Source of the DNA: Lysobacterales bacterium
GTDB lineage: Bacteria; Pseudomonadota; Gammaproteobacteria; Xanthomonadales; Xanthomonadaceae
Direction: 5' to 3'
Length of the DNA: 6,264 nt
NCBI GenBank assembly: GCA_015655035.1
Contig: JAATFS010000380.1
Location: 1 to 6,264 of the forward strand
In this document: piece by piece, positions 1 through 6,264 of the stretch
Layout: each line of letters starts with the position of its first letter
Position numbering within the stretch: the stretch's first letter is position 1
Position numbers and translations under genes: made by a program
Notes under the pieces: model-generated
Told to the model about the DNA's origin: nothing
Databases searched by the model: none
What the model saw: the letters and a program-made list of their open reading frames with translations, nothing else

Positions 1-2343
1 GACCTTGTTCTTGGCCAGTACCACCACTTCTTCGTCGCTGGCGGTGACGGTCACGCTTTGGTCGGCCAGTACCTCCAGTTCGCCGGCGTGGGCTTGCAGG
101 CTCAGCGGGCCGGCGGCGGCGATGGCGCGGATCGGGCCGGCCTGGGCGAACAGCGCCGCGTGTTGGCCGACGCTGCTGGCCAGGGTGCGGCCGGCGACGG
201 CGTGCAGGTCCTGCTGCACGGTCAGGCTCAGGGTGCCGCCGGCGTAGCTGATCGCGCTGTTGGCGGTGGTCCAGGCGATCTGCTCGGGCGATTCGGCCAG
301 CACGCGTGCGTCGGCAAAGCGCTCCACCGGGTCGCCGCCGTCGCGGGCGCCGGCCGCTGGCTTGGTCGTCGCCTGGCCGCCGATGCTGCCGCTGTATTTG
401 CCGTCGACCTGGGGGTCGAGCGCTTCACGCAGCGCGGTGAGTTGGCCGCGTTGTGCCAGGCCGGGCACTTGCTGGGCTTGCAAGGTGTCGTGCAAGGCGT
501 CCTGGGTGCGCTCGGCGCCCTTGAGCTGGGCCACCGCCTCCTGACTGTCGAGCTGGGTGGAGCCGGCGTTGCGGCGTGCGCTGGTCGACAGCAGCAGGCC
601 TTGCGCGGCATGCAGGTTGCCCCAGCCGGCGCTGCCCAGTTCGAAGCCTTGTCCGCGCAGGGCGCCGCGGGTGGCGTCGGCGCCGTGCAGCAGATAGCCC
701 AGTTCGAGCCGGCTGTCGGCCAGATCGGTGTGCAGGCGGTTGCGCAGTTGGCCGGGGGTGTCGTCGATCAGCCATTGCTGCACGCCGCTACCGTCATGGC
801 CTTGGCTGCGCAGGCCGCTCAGGGTGCCGGGGTGGTTGTCCGCGCTGTCCACGCCGCCGCCGAAGGGGGGGCTGACCTCGCCATTGAACAGCTGGCCGGT
901 GACCTGCGGCCGGTCGAGGTCGCCGTGTGCGAACTCCACCAGCACCTCGGCGCCGATGCGCGGCAGGAAGTGACTGCCCCAGTTCGGCCCGGCGATCCAC
1001 TCGGCCACCGGCACCCAGGTGCCGCTGCTGGCGTCGTCCGGAGCGTGGCCGCCGTGCGCGGCGGTCTCGGCCAGGCCGCCGGGATGCGGGCGCTGGCCGC
1101 GCTGCCAGGGAAACTGGATCCTGACCTGATGCTCGCGGTTGGGGCTGACGGCGGCATCGGGGTGGCCCACCACGCGGGCGGTCTGCGGGCCACCGGCCTG
1201 GGGCCGGGGACGCGGCAGCGGGCGCAGCGGGGTCGATGCCGGTACGGCGGTGAAGCGGTTGCGGTAGCTGCCGTGCTCCAGCGCGCTGTCGCCGAGCAGG
1301 GCGGCAATGCCCGGGTCCAGGTTGTTGCGTGCGTCGTGCTCGATCGCCAGCACCACGAAGCGGTCATCGGTGTACTGCGCATGCTGCGACAGGGCGAAGC
1401 ACTGGCCGGCGCCCAGGCGGCGCACGCTGCCGGCACCGGGATAGAGGGTCTGCGCCAGGCGCAGCGCATCCAGGCGTGCCTGGGCTTCCTGGCTAGCCCA
1501 GTCGTCCTGGGCGAAACGGCCTTCGTGCGGGACGACGTAGACCTCCAGCGCCGGCAGCTCGCCATCGTCGACCGATTGCTGGGCGGCTACCGCACGCAGC
1601 TGCTCGCGCTGCCAGCTGGCCACGCTGCTGTGGTTGGGCACCAGTTGGCGCTGTTCGCCGAAGGCGGTCACCGTGTCGGTGGCCTCGGCGATGTCGCTGC
1701 GGTGGAAGCGCAGGCGACCGGCATCGCTTGGCTCGGCCTGCGGGTCGAAGATCACCAGGGTATGCGTGGCGTCGTCCTCGCCCTGGGCATGCTCGTAGCG
1801 CCAGGCCAGGCCCGACTCGGCCAGCAGCCGGGTGACGAACTCCCAGTCGGTCTCGCGGTATTGGGTGGTGATGGCGCGGGCCGGCAGTGCCGCCTGCACG
1901 TCGAAGCGATAGTGGGCGGTGGAATAGTCGGCAAACACGCGCTCGCAGATCGCGCGCGCATCCAGGTCCTGGAAGATCAGCGCGTTGCGACGGCGCTGCA
2001 GCAGTGCGGTCCACGGCTCGACGGTGAGGCGGTAGCGCACCAGGCCGCCATCGCCGCCGAGCTGGGCGGCGGCGGTGACCAGGCCATGCCAGCGGCGTTG
2101 CGCGCCATCGTCCTGGCGTAGTTGCAGCGTCACCTGCTGGCCGGGCCAGCGGGTCAGGTCCAGGTCCTGCTGTACGGACAGGCAATCAATCGAAAAAAGG
2201 AAAGGCGCGCAGACCGCCTCGCGGCCTTCCAGCCGCTCCACCACCAGCGATGGGTCCAGTCCCTGCAATTGCAGCAGGCGGGCGTGTTGCGACGGCGAGG
2301 CCAGCGTGGCCAATTGCGTCAGGGCATCGGTTCCGAAATCCAT
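1..2343 (-). CDS. vgrG: Type VI secretion spike protein VgrG (3' end outside window)
   Basis: Reading down from the ATG at 2343, the frame stays open for 781 codons to base 1, so the C-terminus is missing. VgrG trimers cap the Hcp tube of the type VI secretion system and carry effectors into target cells. Visible order: a gp27-like base (about residues 25-380) with the typical QYRETDWEF at 161-169; a gp5-like OB-fold (about 390-490) starting near GHPDA at 393 and containing GTWVPV at 441-446 and PRIGAEVLVEF at 461-471; a Vgr-family segment with LIDDTPGQ at 525-532 (about 515-600); an Ala/Gln-rich stretch; then a DUF2345-like, beta-rich Ala/Gly/Val region from about 640 to the edge. The start is supported by AGGA 7 nt upstream and by an in-frame stop further upstream. 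No other secretion-system gene is visible, so this may be an orphan vgrG. Whether it ends in DUF2345 or carries an effector extension cannot be seen. The family call is very secure. Confidence 0.95.
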   Translation of the reverse strand, partial: MDFGTDALTQLATLASPSQHARLLQLQGLDPSLVVERLEGREAVCAPFLFSIDCLSVQQDLDLTRWPGQQVTLQLRQDDGAQRRWHGLVTAAAQLGGDGGLVRYRLTVEPWTALLQRRRNALIFQDLDARAICERVFADYSTAHYRFDVQAALPARAITTQYRETDWEFVTRLLAESGLAWRYEHAQGEDDATHTLVIFDPQAEPSDAGRLRFHRSDIAEATDTVTAFGEQRQLVPNHSSVASWQREQLRAVAAQQSVDDGELPALEVYVVPHEGRFAQDDWASQEAQARLDALRLAQTLYPGAGSVRRLGAGQCFALSQHAQYTDDRFVVLAIEHDARNNLDPGIAALLGDSALEHGSYRNRFTAVPASTPLRPLPRPRPQAGGPQTARVVGHPDAAVSPNREHQVRIQFPWQRGQRPHPGGLAETAAHGGHAPDDASSGTWVPVAEWIAGPNWGSHFLPRIGAEVLVEFAHGDLDRPQVTGQLFNGEVSPPFGGGVDSADNHPGTLSGLRSQGHDGSGVQQWLIDDTPGQLRNRLHTDLADSRLELGYLLHGADATRGALRGQGFELGSAGWGNLHAAQGLLLSTSARRNAGSTQLDSQEAVAQLKGAERTQDALHDTLQAQQVPGLAQRGQLTALREALDPQVDGKYSGSIGGQATTKPAAGARDGGDPVERFADARVLAESPEQIAWTTANSAISYAGGTLSLTVQQDLHAVAGRTLASSVGQHAALFAQAGPIRAIAAAGPLSLQAHAGELEVLADQSVTVTASDEEVVVLAKNKV

Positions 2344-2350
2344 ATCGGGT

Positions 2351-2354
2351 TCCT
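2351..2354 (-). promoter_or_regulatory. Ribosome-binding site of vgrG
   Basis: On the minus strand AGGA lies 7 nt before the ATG at 2343. It fixes that codon as the vgrG start, because no better-placed start occurs between it and the upstream in-frame TGA codons (2434-2460 region). Confidence 0.7.
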
Positions 2355-2408
2355 GCTTGAAGAGTCGGTGGTGCGCGTACGCAGAAACGGGAGCTGCAAC
2401 GCCCGGGC

Positions 2409-2437
2409 AAGATGCGACAGGCAACCCAAGGTGTCAA
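2409..2437 (-). promoter_or_regulatory. Candidate sigma-70 promoter of vgrG
   Basis: The minus strand reads a perfect TTGACA (2437-2432), a 17-nt spacer, then CATCTT (2414-2409), which matches TATAAT at 3 of 6 positions. Initiation would fall near 2402, giving a leader of about 60 nt before the vgrG ATG. The -35 box sits in a small symmetric element, GTGT-TG-ACAC (2440-2431). The -35 and spacing are good and the -10 is weak, so this is tentative. It would let vgrG be expressed separately from the small gene upstream. Confidence 0.4.
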
Positions 2438-2526
2438 CACTCCCGGACTTCGTGCGTTCACGCCCGCGCGGCTGCACCGACGACGGACAAAAGCCCCGAC
2501 CCATCTGAAAAAAGCACGGTGGATCG

Positions 2527-2979
2527 TCAGTTTTCAGCGCAAGCACTGTCTTGGCCACATGCCGTTGCCCGCAGCAGCTGCGCCTCGCTCAGCGGCGGCG
2601 GCCGGGCGGTTGCTGTCTGTATGTCATTGCGCATCCCGGTGAGACGTTTGATGCCTTGCCAGGATTTGTAAAGGCCCAGGTTGATGCCGTAGTTGATGTA
2701 GCCGCCGTATTTGAGTCCCATCTCTTCGGGGCTGATGCCCGAATCGTAGGCCTTTTCGAAGCGATTGGGCTCGACCACCACCCGGCTCCTGAAACGATAC
2801 AGATCCAGCGGCGGCGCTTCCTCCGGACGCAATGCCTCCACGCGCCCCAGCGTGGGCACGTCAGGGGCGGAGGCGCTCGCGGCGGAGGGCGCAGCGACCG
2901 GCTGTGCAGTCGCCGGGCCTGCCATCATCAGTATCGCGCTGGCGCATAGATTGCACATGCAACGTCCATTCCGCCCCAT
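2527..2979 (-). CDS. Small exported protein of unknown function
   Basis: A 150-residue protein I do not recognise. The N-terminus looks like a Sec signal peptide: arginines at 3 and 6, a hydrophobic stretch at about 11-22, and an ATA/Q cleavage site after residue 25. No lipobox is present. An Ala/Pro/Ser-rich linker (27-42) leads to a compact part with a charged YRFRSRVVVEPNRFEKAY segment (61-78), then a Gly/Tyr-rich segment (KYGGYINYGINLGLYKSW, 90-107) and IKRLTG (110-115). Two cysteines near the end (C141, C147) could form a disulfide in the periplasm. The start is supported by AAGGAAG 7 nt upstream; Met8 is an alternative but has only a weak ribosome site. It lies upstream of vgrG on the same strand with a 183-nt gap, in which I see no clear hairpin terminator, so read-through is possible. 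A secretion-related role is conceivable from position only. That it is a real gene is fairly likely; its function is unknown. Confidence 0.7.
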   Translation of the reverse strand: MGRNGRCMCNLCASAILMMAGPATAQPVAAPSAASASAPDVPTLGRVEALRPEEAPPLDLYRFRSRVVVEPNRFEKAYDSGISPEEMGLKYGGYINYGINLGLYKSWQGIKRLTGMRNDIQTATARPPPLSEAQLLRATACGQDSACAEN

Positions 2980-2986
2980 GCCTTAT

Positions 2987-2993
2987 CTTCCTT
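2987..2993 (-). promoter_or_regulatory. Ribosome-binding site of the small exported protein
   Basis: The minus strand shows AAGGAAG 7 nt before the ATG at 2979. It favours this start over Met8 (2958), which is preceded only by a weak GGA. Confidence 0.6.
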
Positions 2994-3052
2994 ATTCAAC
3001 ACTGTCTGGTTGACCGTCAGGCCGAGCGCTCTTTGCCATACCTGCACCCTCG

Positions 3053-3058
3053 AATATA
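3053..3058 (-). promoter_or_regulatory. Possible -10 element for the small exported protein gene
   Basis: The minus strand carries TATATT (5 of 6 matches to TATAAT) about 75 nt upstream of the ATG at 2979, in a locally AT-richer part of the intergenic region. No convincing -35 box lies 16-18 nt further upstream, so this is weak and could depend on an activator or be chance. Confidence 0.25.
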
Positions 3059-3142
3059 GGCGATCACGACACACAGGCATTGTTTTTCCGTTGCGCACCA
3101 GGACACCCCGACCTCGGCTGCAAACCTCCCGCGAACAACCGT

Positions 3143-3159
3143 GTCTCACACATTGAGAC
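3143..3159. repeat. Inverted repeat upstream of the helicase gene, possible operator
   Basis: GTCTCA and TGAGAC form a perfect 6-bp-arm inverted repeat around a 5-nt centre (CACAT). The repeat ends 39 nt before the helicase ATG. Its size and position suit a dimeric repressor or a small hairpin in the leader. It does not resemble a LexA box I know. A match of this size could arise by chance in a 219-nt region. Confidence 0.35.
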
Positions 3160-3185
3160 TGGCATCGGTTCTGATAGGCCTCTTT

Positions 3186-3190
3186 GAGGA
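3186..3190 (+). promoter_or_regulatory. Ribosome-binding site that decides the helicase start
   Basis: GAGGA lies 8 nt upstream of the ATG at 3199. An in-frame TTG at 3184 would extend the protein by five residues but overlaps this site, so ATG 3199 is the better start. Confidence 0.75.
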
Positions 3191-3198
3191 TCGAAATC

Positions 3199-5691
3199 AT
3201 GGCCTTCGCGCTCGCCCCCCGCACCGAGAACGCCGAGCGCGCCCTGGCCACCACCGATGGCCTGCCCAGCCGCGACGGCGCGTTGCTGACCGAGCGCCTG
3301 GAGCGGCGCTATCACGACCGCATCACCGGCAGCTTCACCTTGCCCGGGCGCGAGGGCCATTACGCGCCGATCCCGGACGATGTGCCGGTGGCGCTGGCGG
3401 CGGCGTTGCGCGCGCGCGGCATCACCCAGCTTTACAGCCACCAGGCCGAGGCCTGGAGCGCGACCCAGCGCGGCGAACACGTGGCCATCGTCACTCCGAC
3501 CGCCTCGGGCAAGTCACTGTGCTACACGCTGCCGGTGGTCAGCGCGGCGATGGGCGGCAGTGCCAAGGCGTTGTACCTTTTCCCGACCAAGGCATTGGCG
3601 CAGGACCAGGTGGCCGAGCTGCTGGAGCTCAACCGTGCCGGCGAGCTGGGAGTGAAGGCGTTCACCTTCGATGGCGATACCCCGGGCGATGCGCGCCAGG
3701 CGATCCGGCTGCATGGCGACATCGTGGTCAGCAACCCGGACATGCTGCACCAGGCGATCCTGCCGCACCACACCAAATGGGCGCAGTTCTTCGAGAACCT
3801 GCGTTACGTGGTGATCGACGAGATCCATACCTATCGTGGCGTGTTCGGCAGCCACGTCACCAATGTGCTGCGCCGGTTGCAGCGCATCTGTGCGTTCTAC
3901 GGCGCCAGCCCGCAATTCATCCTGTGCTCGGCCACCATCGGCAATCCGCATGCGCACGCCGAGGCGTTGATCGAGCAGCGCGTGCACGCCATCACCGAAT
4001 CCGGCGCGCCCACCGGCGACAAGCACGTGCTGCTGTGGAACCCGCCGGTGGTCAATGCCGATCTGGGGCTGCGCGCGTCGGCACGCTCGCAGAGCAACCG
4101 GATCGCGCGCATCGCGATCAAGTCCGGGTTGAAGACGCTGGTGTTCGCGCAGACGCGCTTGATGGTCGAGGTACTCACCAAGTATCTGAAGGACATCTTC
4201 GACCACGATCCGCGCAAGCCGCCGCGCATCCGCGCCTATCGCGGTGGCTATCTGCCGACCGAGCGCCGTGAGGTCGAACGGGCGATGCGCGCCGGCAATA
4301 TCGATGGCATCGTCTCGACTTCGGCACTGGAGCTGGGCGTGGACATCGGCGCGCTCGACGTAGTGATCCTCAACGGCTACCCAGGCAGCGTCGCGGCGAC
4401 CTGGCAGCGCTTCGGCCGCGCCGGACGCCGGCAGCAGCAGGCCCTGGGCGTGCTGGTGGCCAGCTCACAGCCGCTGGACCAATACGTGGTGCGGCATCCG
4501 GACTTCTTTGCCGATGCTTCGCCCGAGCATGCGCGCATCGCCCCGGACCAGCCGCTGATCCTGTTCGACCACATCCGCTGCGCCGCGTTCGAGTTGCCGT
4601 TCGTCGCCGGCGAGCCGTTCGGGCCGATCGATCCGCTGGTATTCCTGGAGGCCCTGGCCGAGAGCGAAGTGGTGCACCAGGAAGGCGACCGCTGGGAATG
4701 GATCGCCGACAGCTACCCGGCCAATGCGGTGAGCCTGCGCTCGGTGGCCGACGGCAATTTCGTGGTGGTCGACAAGACCGACGGCAAACAGCAGATCATC
4801 GCCGAGGTGGATTATTCGGCCGCCGCGTTGACGCTGTACGAAGGCGCGATTCACATGGTGCAGAGCACGCCGTACCAGGTGGAGCGGCTGGACTGGGAAG
4901 GCCGCAAGGCCTATGTCACCCGCACCCATGTGGACTACTACACCGACAGCATCGACTACACCAAGCTCAAGGTGCTCGACCGCTTCGACGGCAGTGCGGC
5001 CGGGCGCGGCGATTCGCATCACGGCGAGGTACACGTGGTACGACGCGTGGCCGGCTACAAGAAGATCCGCTACTACACCCACGAGAACATCGGCTACGGT
5101 CCGGTCAACCTGCCCGACCAGGAATTGCATACCACGGCGGTGTGGTGGCAACTGCCGCAGGCCACACTGGGCAAGGCATTCACATCCAGGCAGGATGCGC
5201 TGGACGGCTTCCTCGGCGCGGCCTATGCGCTGCACGTGGTCGCCACGGTGGCGGTGATGGCCGATGCGCGCGACCTGCAGAAGGCCGTCGGCAACGGCGA
5301 TGGCGCATGGTTCGCGGTGGCCGATCAAAGCGGGCGCGGCCAGCTGCGCGGCGTGGAGGAAGGGCAGGAAGGGCAGGAAGGCAGCGTGGAACTGCAGCAG
5401 GCGTTCGTACCCACGGTCTACCTGTACGACAACTTCCCCGGCGGCGTGGGCCTGAGCGAACCGTTGTGGCAGCGCCAGGCCGAGCTGCTGCAGCGCGCCG
5501 ACGAACTGGTGCGGCGCTGCGACTGCAAGGCCGGCTGCCCGGCCTGCGTCGGGCCGGTGCTGGCGGCACAGGAGAGCGGCGACGGGCAGACCCCGAAGTC
5601 GCTGGCGCTGGCGGTGCTGGCATTGCTATCGGATATCGAGGCACCGGCCATTCCGGAGGACATCGAGCAGGCGCTGGACGTTCCCGCATGA
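3199..5691 (+). CDS. mrfA: MrfA (YprA)-family DEAD/DEAH-box DNA helicase with DUF1998-type C-terminus
   Basis: An 830-residue superfamily 2 helicase with all core motifs: Q-like LYSHQAEAW (78-86); Walker A TPTASGKS (99-106, K105); Ia PTKALAQDQ (129-137); Ib SNPDMLH (178-184); Walker B DEIH (207-210) followed by TYRG; III SAT (244-246); IV VFAQTR (315-320); V SALELGVDIG (375-384); VI QRFGRAGR (403-410). The C-terminal half contains a TTAVWW segment (645-650), YLYDNFPGGVGL (741-752) and a four-cysteine cluster C774, C776, C780, C783 that probably binds a metal. This layout is that of Bacillus MrfA, a DNA helicase of about 750 residues that acts with the exonuclease MrfB on mitomycin C lesions, independently of UvrABC. 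No core residue is missing, so it should be active. It overlaps the next gene by ATGA, indicating translational coupling. A 9-nt tandem repeat lies at codons 721-729. The family is certain; the repair role is transferred from Bacillus. Confidence 0.95.
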   Translation: MAFALAPRTENAERALATTDGLPSRDGALLTERLERRYHDRITGSFTLPGREGHYAPIPDDVPVALAAALRARGITQLYSHQAEAWSATQRGEHVAIVTPTASGKSLCYTLPVVSAAMGGSAKALYLFPTKALAQDQVAELLELNRAGELGVKAFTFDGDTPGDARQAIRLHGDIVVSNPDMLHQAILPHHTKWAQFFENLRYVVIDEIHTYRGVFGSHVTNVLRRLQRICAFYGASPQFILCSATIGNPHAHAEALIEQRVHAITESGAPTGDKHVLLWNPPVVNADLGLRASARSQSNRIARIAIKSGLKTLVFAQTRLMVEVLTKYLKDIFDHDPRKPPRIRAYRGGYLPTERREVERAMRAGNIDGIVSTSALELGVDIGALDVVILNGYPGSVAATWQRFGRAGRRQQQALGVLVASSQPLDQYVVRHPDFFADASPEHARIAPDQPLILFDHIRCAAFELPFVAGEPFGPIDPLVFLEALAESEVVHQEGDRWEWIADSYPANAVSLRSVADGNFVVVDKTDGKQQIIAEVDYSAAALTLYEGAIHMVQSTPYQVERLDWEGRKAYVTRTHVDYYTDSIDYTKLKVLDRFDGSAAGRGDSHHGEVHVVRRVAGYKKIRYYTHENIGYGPVNLPDQELHTTAVWWQLPQATLGKAFTSRQDALDGFLGAAYALHVVATVAVMADARDLQKAVGNGDGAWFAVADQSGRGQLRGVEEGQEGQEGSVELQQAFVPTVYLYDNFPGGVGLSEPLWQRQAELLQRADELVRRCDCKAGCPACVGPVLAAQESGDGQTPKSLALAVLALLSDIEAPAIPEDIEQALDVPA
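5359..5384 (+). repeat. 9-nt in-frame tandem repeat in the helicase gene
   Basis: The unit GAAGGGCAG occurs twice in perfect tandem (5359-5367, 5368-5376), followed by a third copy lacking one G (5377-5384). It encodes EGQ-EGQ-EGS at residues 721-729, in what looks like a surface loop just before the conserved VYLYDNFPGGVGL segment. Because the unit is a multiple of three, copy-number change would keep the frame. Confidence 0.85.
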
Positions 5692-6264
5692 GCGTAAGCC
5701 TGGAACGGCTGCGATTGTTGCGGCGGCAAGCGGGCGAGCGCGAGGTGGCGGATGCGCCCAATGCGGAGGCTACAGATGCGCGGGCGATCGTTATTCCGCC
5801 GGCGACCACGCCAACGGATACGGCAATCGAAGCGGCGGCGCCGGAGCTGGCGGCAGCACAAGCTTCCCACGGCGTCCGCGCTGAGCGACTAAAACTGTTG
5901 CGACGGCAGGTGGGCGGAATGGGCGCGGCGCCCAAGGCCGCATCCCACGCCACACCGTCGGACGCTGCCAGGACAAACATCGCGCCATCACAAGGTGCCA
6001 CTGCACGCTCGGGCGAGGCCGCAGCGTGCGCGCCCTCCGCTCCTGCGAACGCTACCGCCGACACGCTATTGCGACGGCCGTTGGCCACGCCGGCCTCCGA
6101 AACGTCGGTGTTCGCGTGGGTGGACCAGGAAATACGGCACCAGCCAGTGCCGGCAATGGCCGAAGAGGCGCATCCGCCATCGGCTGCCGCCCGCGCGAGC
6201 ACCACGACGACGACGAGTCCAAATTCCGGATTCCGGCCTGATACCAATCCCGGCGCACTGCGCA
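5688..6264 (+). CDS. Putative MrfB (YprB)-like RNase H-fold exonuclease, N-terminal part only
   Basis: The frame opens with the ATG of an ATGA overlap with the helicase stop and stays open for 192 codons to the window edge. No close Shine-Dalgarno is present, so translation probably relies on coupling to the helicase. The visible part is Ala/Pro/Thr/Ser-rich, without predicted hydrophobic segments, and looks disordered. It carries ERLRLLRRQAG (6-16), ERLKLLRRQVG (66-76) and a weaker DTLLRRP (125-131). A more ordered segment with FAWVDQEIRH follows at about 141-150, then a Thr run (AST5) near 170. Codon use is less biased than in the helicase (CGA, CTA, AAA and ATA appear), as expected for a fast-evolving linker. 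The catalytic domain is not visible. The exonuclease call rests on operon position, since mrfB follows mrfA in many bacteria; another partner protein cannot be excluded. Confidence 0.6.
   Translation, partial: MSVSLERLRLLRRQAGEREVADAPNAEATDARAIVIPPATTPTDTAIEAAAPELAAAQASHGVRAERLKLLRRQVGGMGAAPKAASHATPSDAARTNIAPSQGATARSGEAAACAPSAPANATADTLLRRPLATPASETSVFAWVDQEIRHQPVPAMAEEAHPPSAAARASTTTTTSPNSGFRPDTNPGALR
5703..5915 (+). repeat. Duplicated ERLxLLRRQxG peptide motif in the putative MrfB tail
   Basis: Copy one is 5703-5735 and copy two 5883-5915, exactly 60 codons apart. They differ only at R/K and A/V over 11 residues. Many codons differ silently (CTG/CTA, TTG/CTG, CGG/CGA), so the protein rather than the DNA appears conserved. 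A degenerate third copy, LLRR, lies at 6066-6077. The motif would form a short basic amphipathic helix. Confidence 0.8.

Noticed and set aside
819..1565. A 248-codon minus-strand open frame, with others at 228-611, 425-775 and 1493-2185
   Set aside because: All are in frames other than vgrG, have Arg/Pro/Ala-rich translations typical of out-of-frame GC-rich DNA, and lie inside the intact vgrG frame.
58..2121. A 687-codon plus-strand open frame
   Set aside because: It lies exactly codon-on-codon antisense to vgrG. Its stops would require TTA, CTA or TCA codons in vgrG, which are rare in such a GC-rich gene; the frame ends where vgrG uses a CTA codon. The Ala/Gly/Val/Gln-rich product has no recognisable domain, while the minus strand gives an unmistakable VgrG.
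2421..2440. Possible sigma-54 promoter (TTGACAC ... TTGC) ahead of vgrG
   Set aside because: The -24 element has GA instead of GG, and the distance to the GC of the -12 element is one base too long.
2508..2526. Terminator after the small exported protein gene
   Set aside because: A run of six T follows the stop on the minus strand, but I find no stable hairpin just before it.
2075..2671. Plus-strand open frames of 198 codons here and of 132 codons at 2551-2949
   Set aside because: They are antisense to vgrG and to the small exported protein gene, have no clear ribosome site, and give low-complexity products. The minus-strand gene has a signal peptide and a good ribosome site.
2725..2759. 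PIP-box-like pair of TTCG elements
   Set aside because: The spacing between the TTCG elements is 25 nt rather than 15, and the pair lies inside a coding region.
2928..3254. A 108-codon minus-strand open frame spanning the divergent intergenic region
   Set aside because: It overlaps the starts of two better-supported genes on opposite strands and has no domain-like composition.
3141..4271. A 376-codon plus-strand open frame overlapping the helicase start
   Set aside because: It is in a different frame from the helicase, whose motifs are complete, and it reads as Arg/Ala/Gly-rich noise.
5180..6247. A 355-codon minus-strand open frame
   Set aside because: It is antisense to the end of the helicase and to the next gene. 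Its Arg/Pro/Ala/Ser-rich translation shows no domain.

Overview
The window is high-GC, tightly packed chromosomal DNA. The gene style suggests a gammaproteobacterium of the Xanthomonadaceae, most likely Xanthomonas: a VgrG ending in a DUF2345 region, a long Ala/Arg/Pro-rich linker in the nuclease gene, and a strong preference for codons ending in G or C. The genus is inferred from the look of the proteins, not from a database match. No tRNA, rRNA, CRISPR array, insertion sequence or integrase is visible.

There are two divergent transcription blocks. The left block (1-2979) is on the minus strand. A small exported protein of unknown function (2527-2979) is followed, after a 183-nt gap with a candidate promoter, by a large type VI secretion vgrG gene. 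That gene starts at 2343 and is still open at base 1, so its 3' end lies outside the window. It is easy to miss because it has no stop codon here, and because a 687-codon open frame (58-2121) lies exactly antisense to it; I regard that frame as an artefact.

The right block (3199-6264) is on the plus strand. A complete 830-residue DEAD/DEAH-type helicase of the MrfA (YprA) family, with a DUF1998-type C-terminus and a four-cysteine cluster, overlaps by ATGA the start of a second gene that runs off the right edge. Its position fits MrfB (YprB), the RNase H-like exonuclease partner. Only its disordered N-terminus is visible, and this carries the motif ERL-[R/K]-LLRRQ-x-G twice, 60 residues apart, with a third degenerate copy.

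The 219-nt divergent intergenic region (2980-3198) holds the ribosome-binding sites of both blocks, a 6-bp-arm inverted repeat close to the helicase gene, and a possible -10 element for the minus strand.

Functionally, the left block is the spike of a contractile secretion machine and the right block is a predicted DNA-damage repair pair. In Bacillus subtilis, MrfA and MrfB repair mitomycin C damage independently of UvrABC. Nothing in the sequence links the two blocks beyond adjacency. The most notable possible novelty is the repeated linear motif in the putative MrfB tail. The small exported protein beside vgrG is the main unknown gene.
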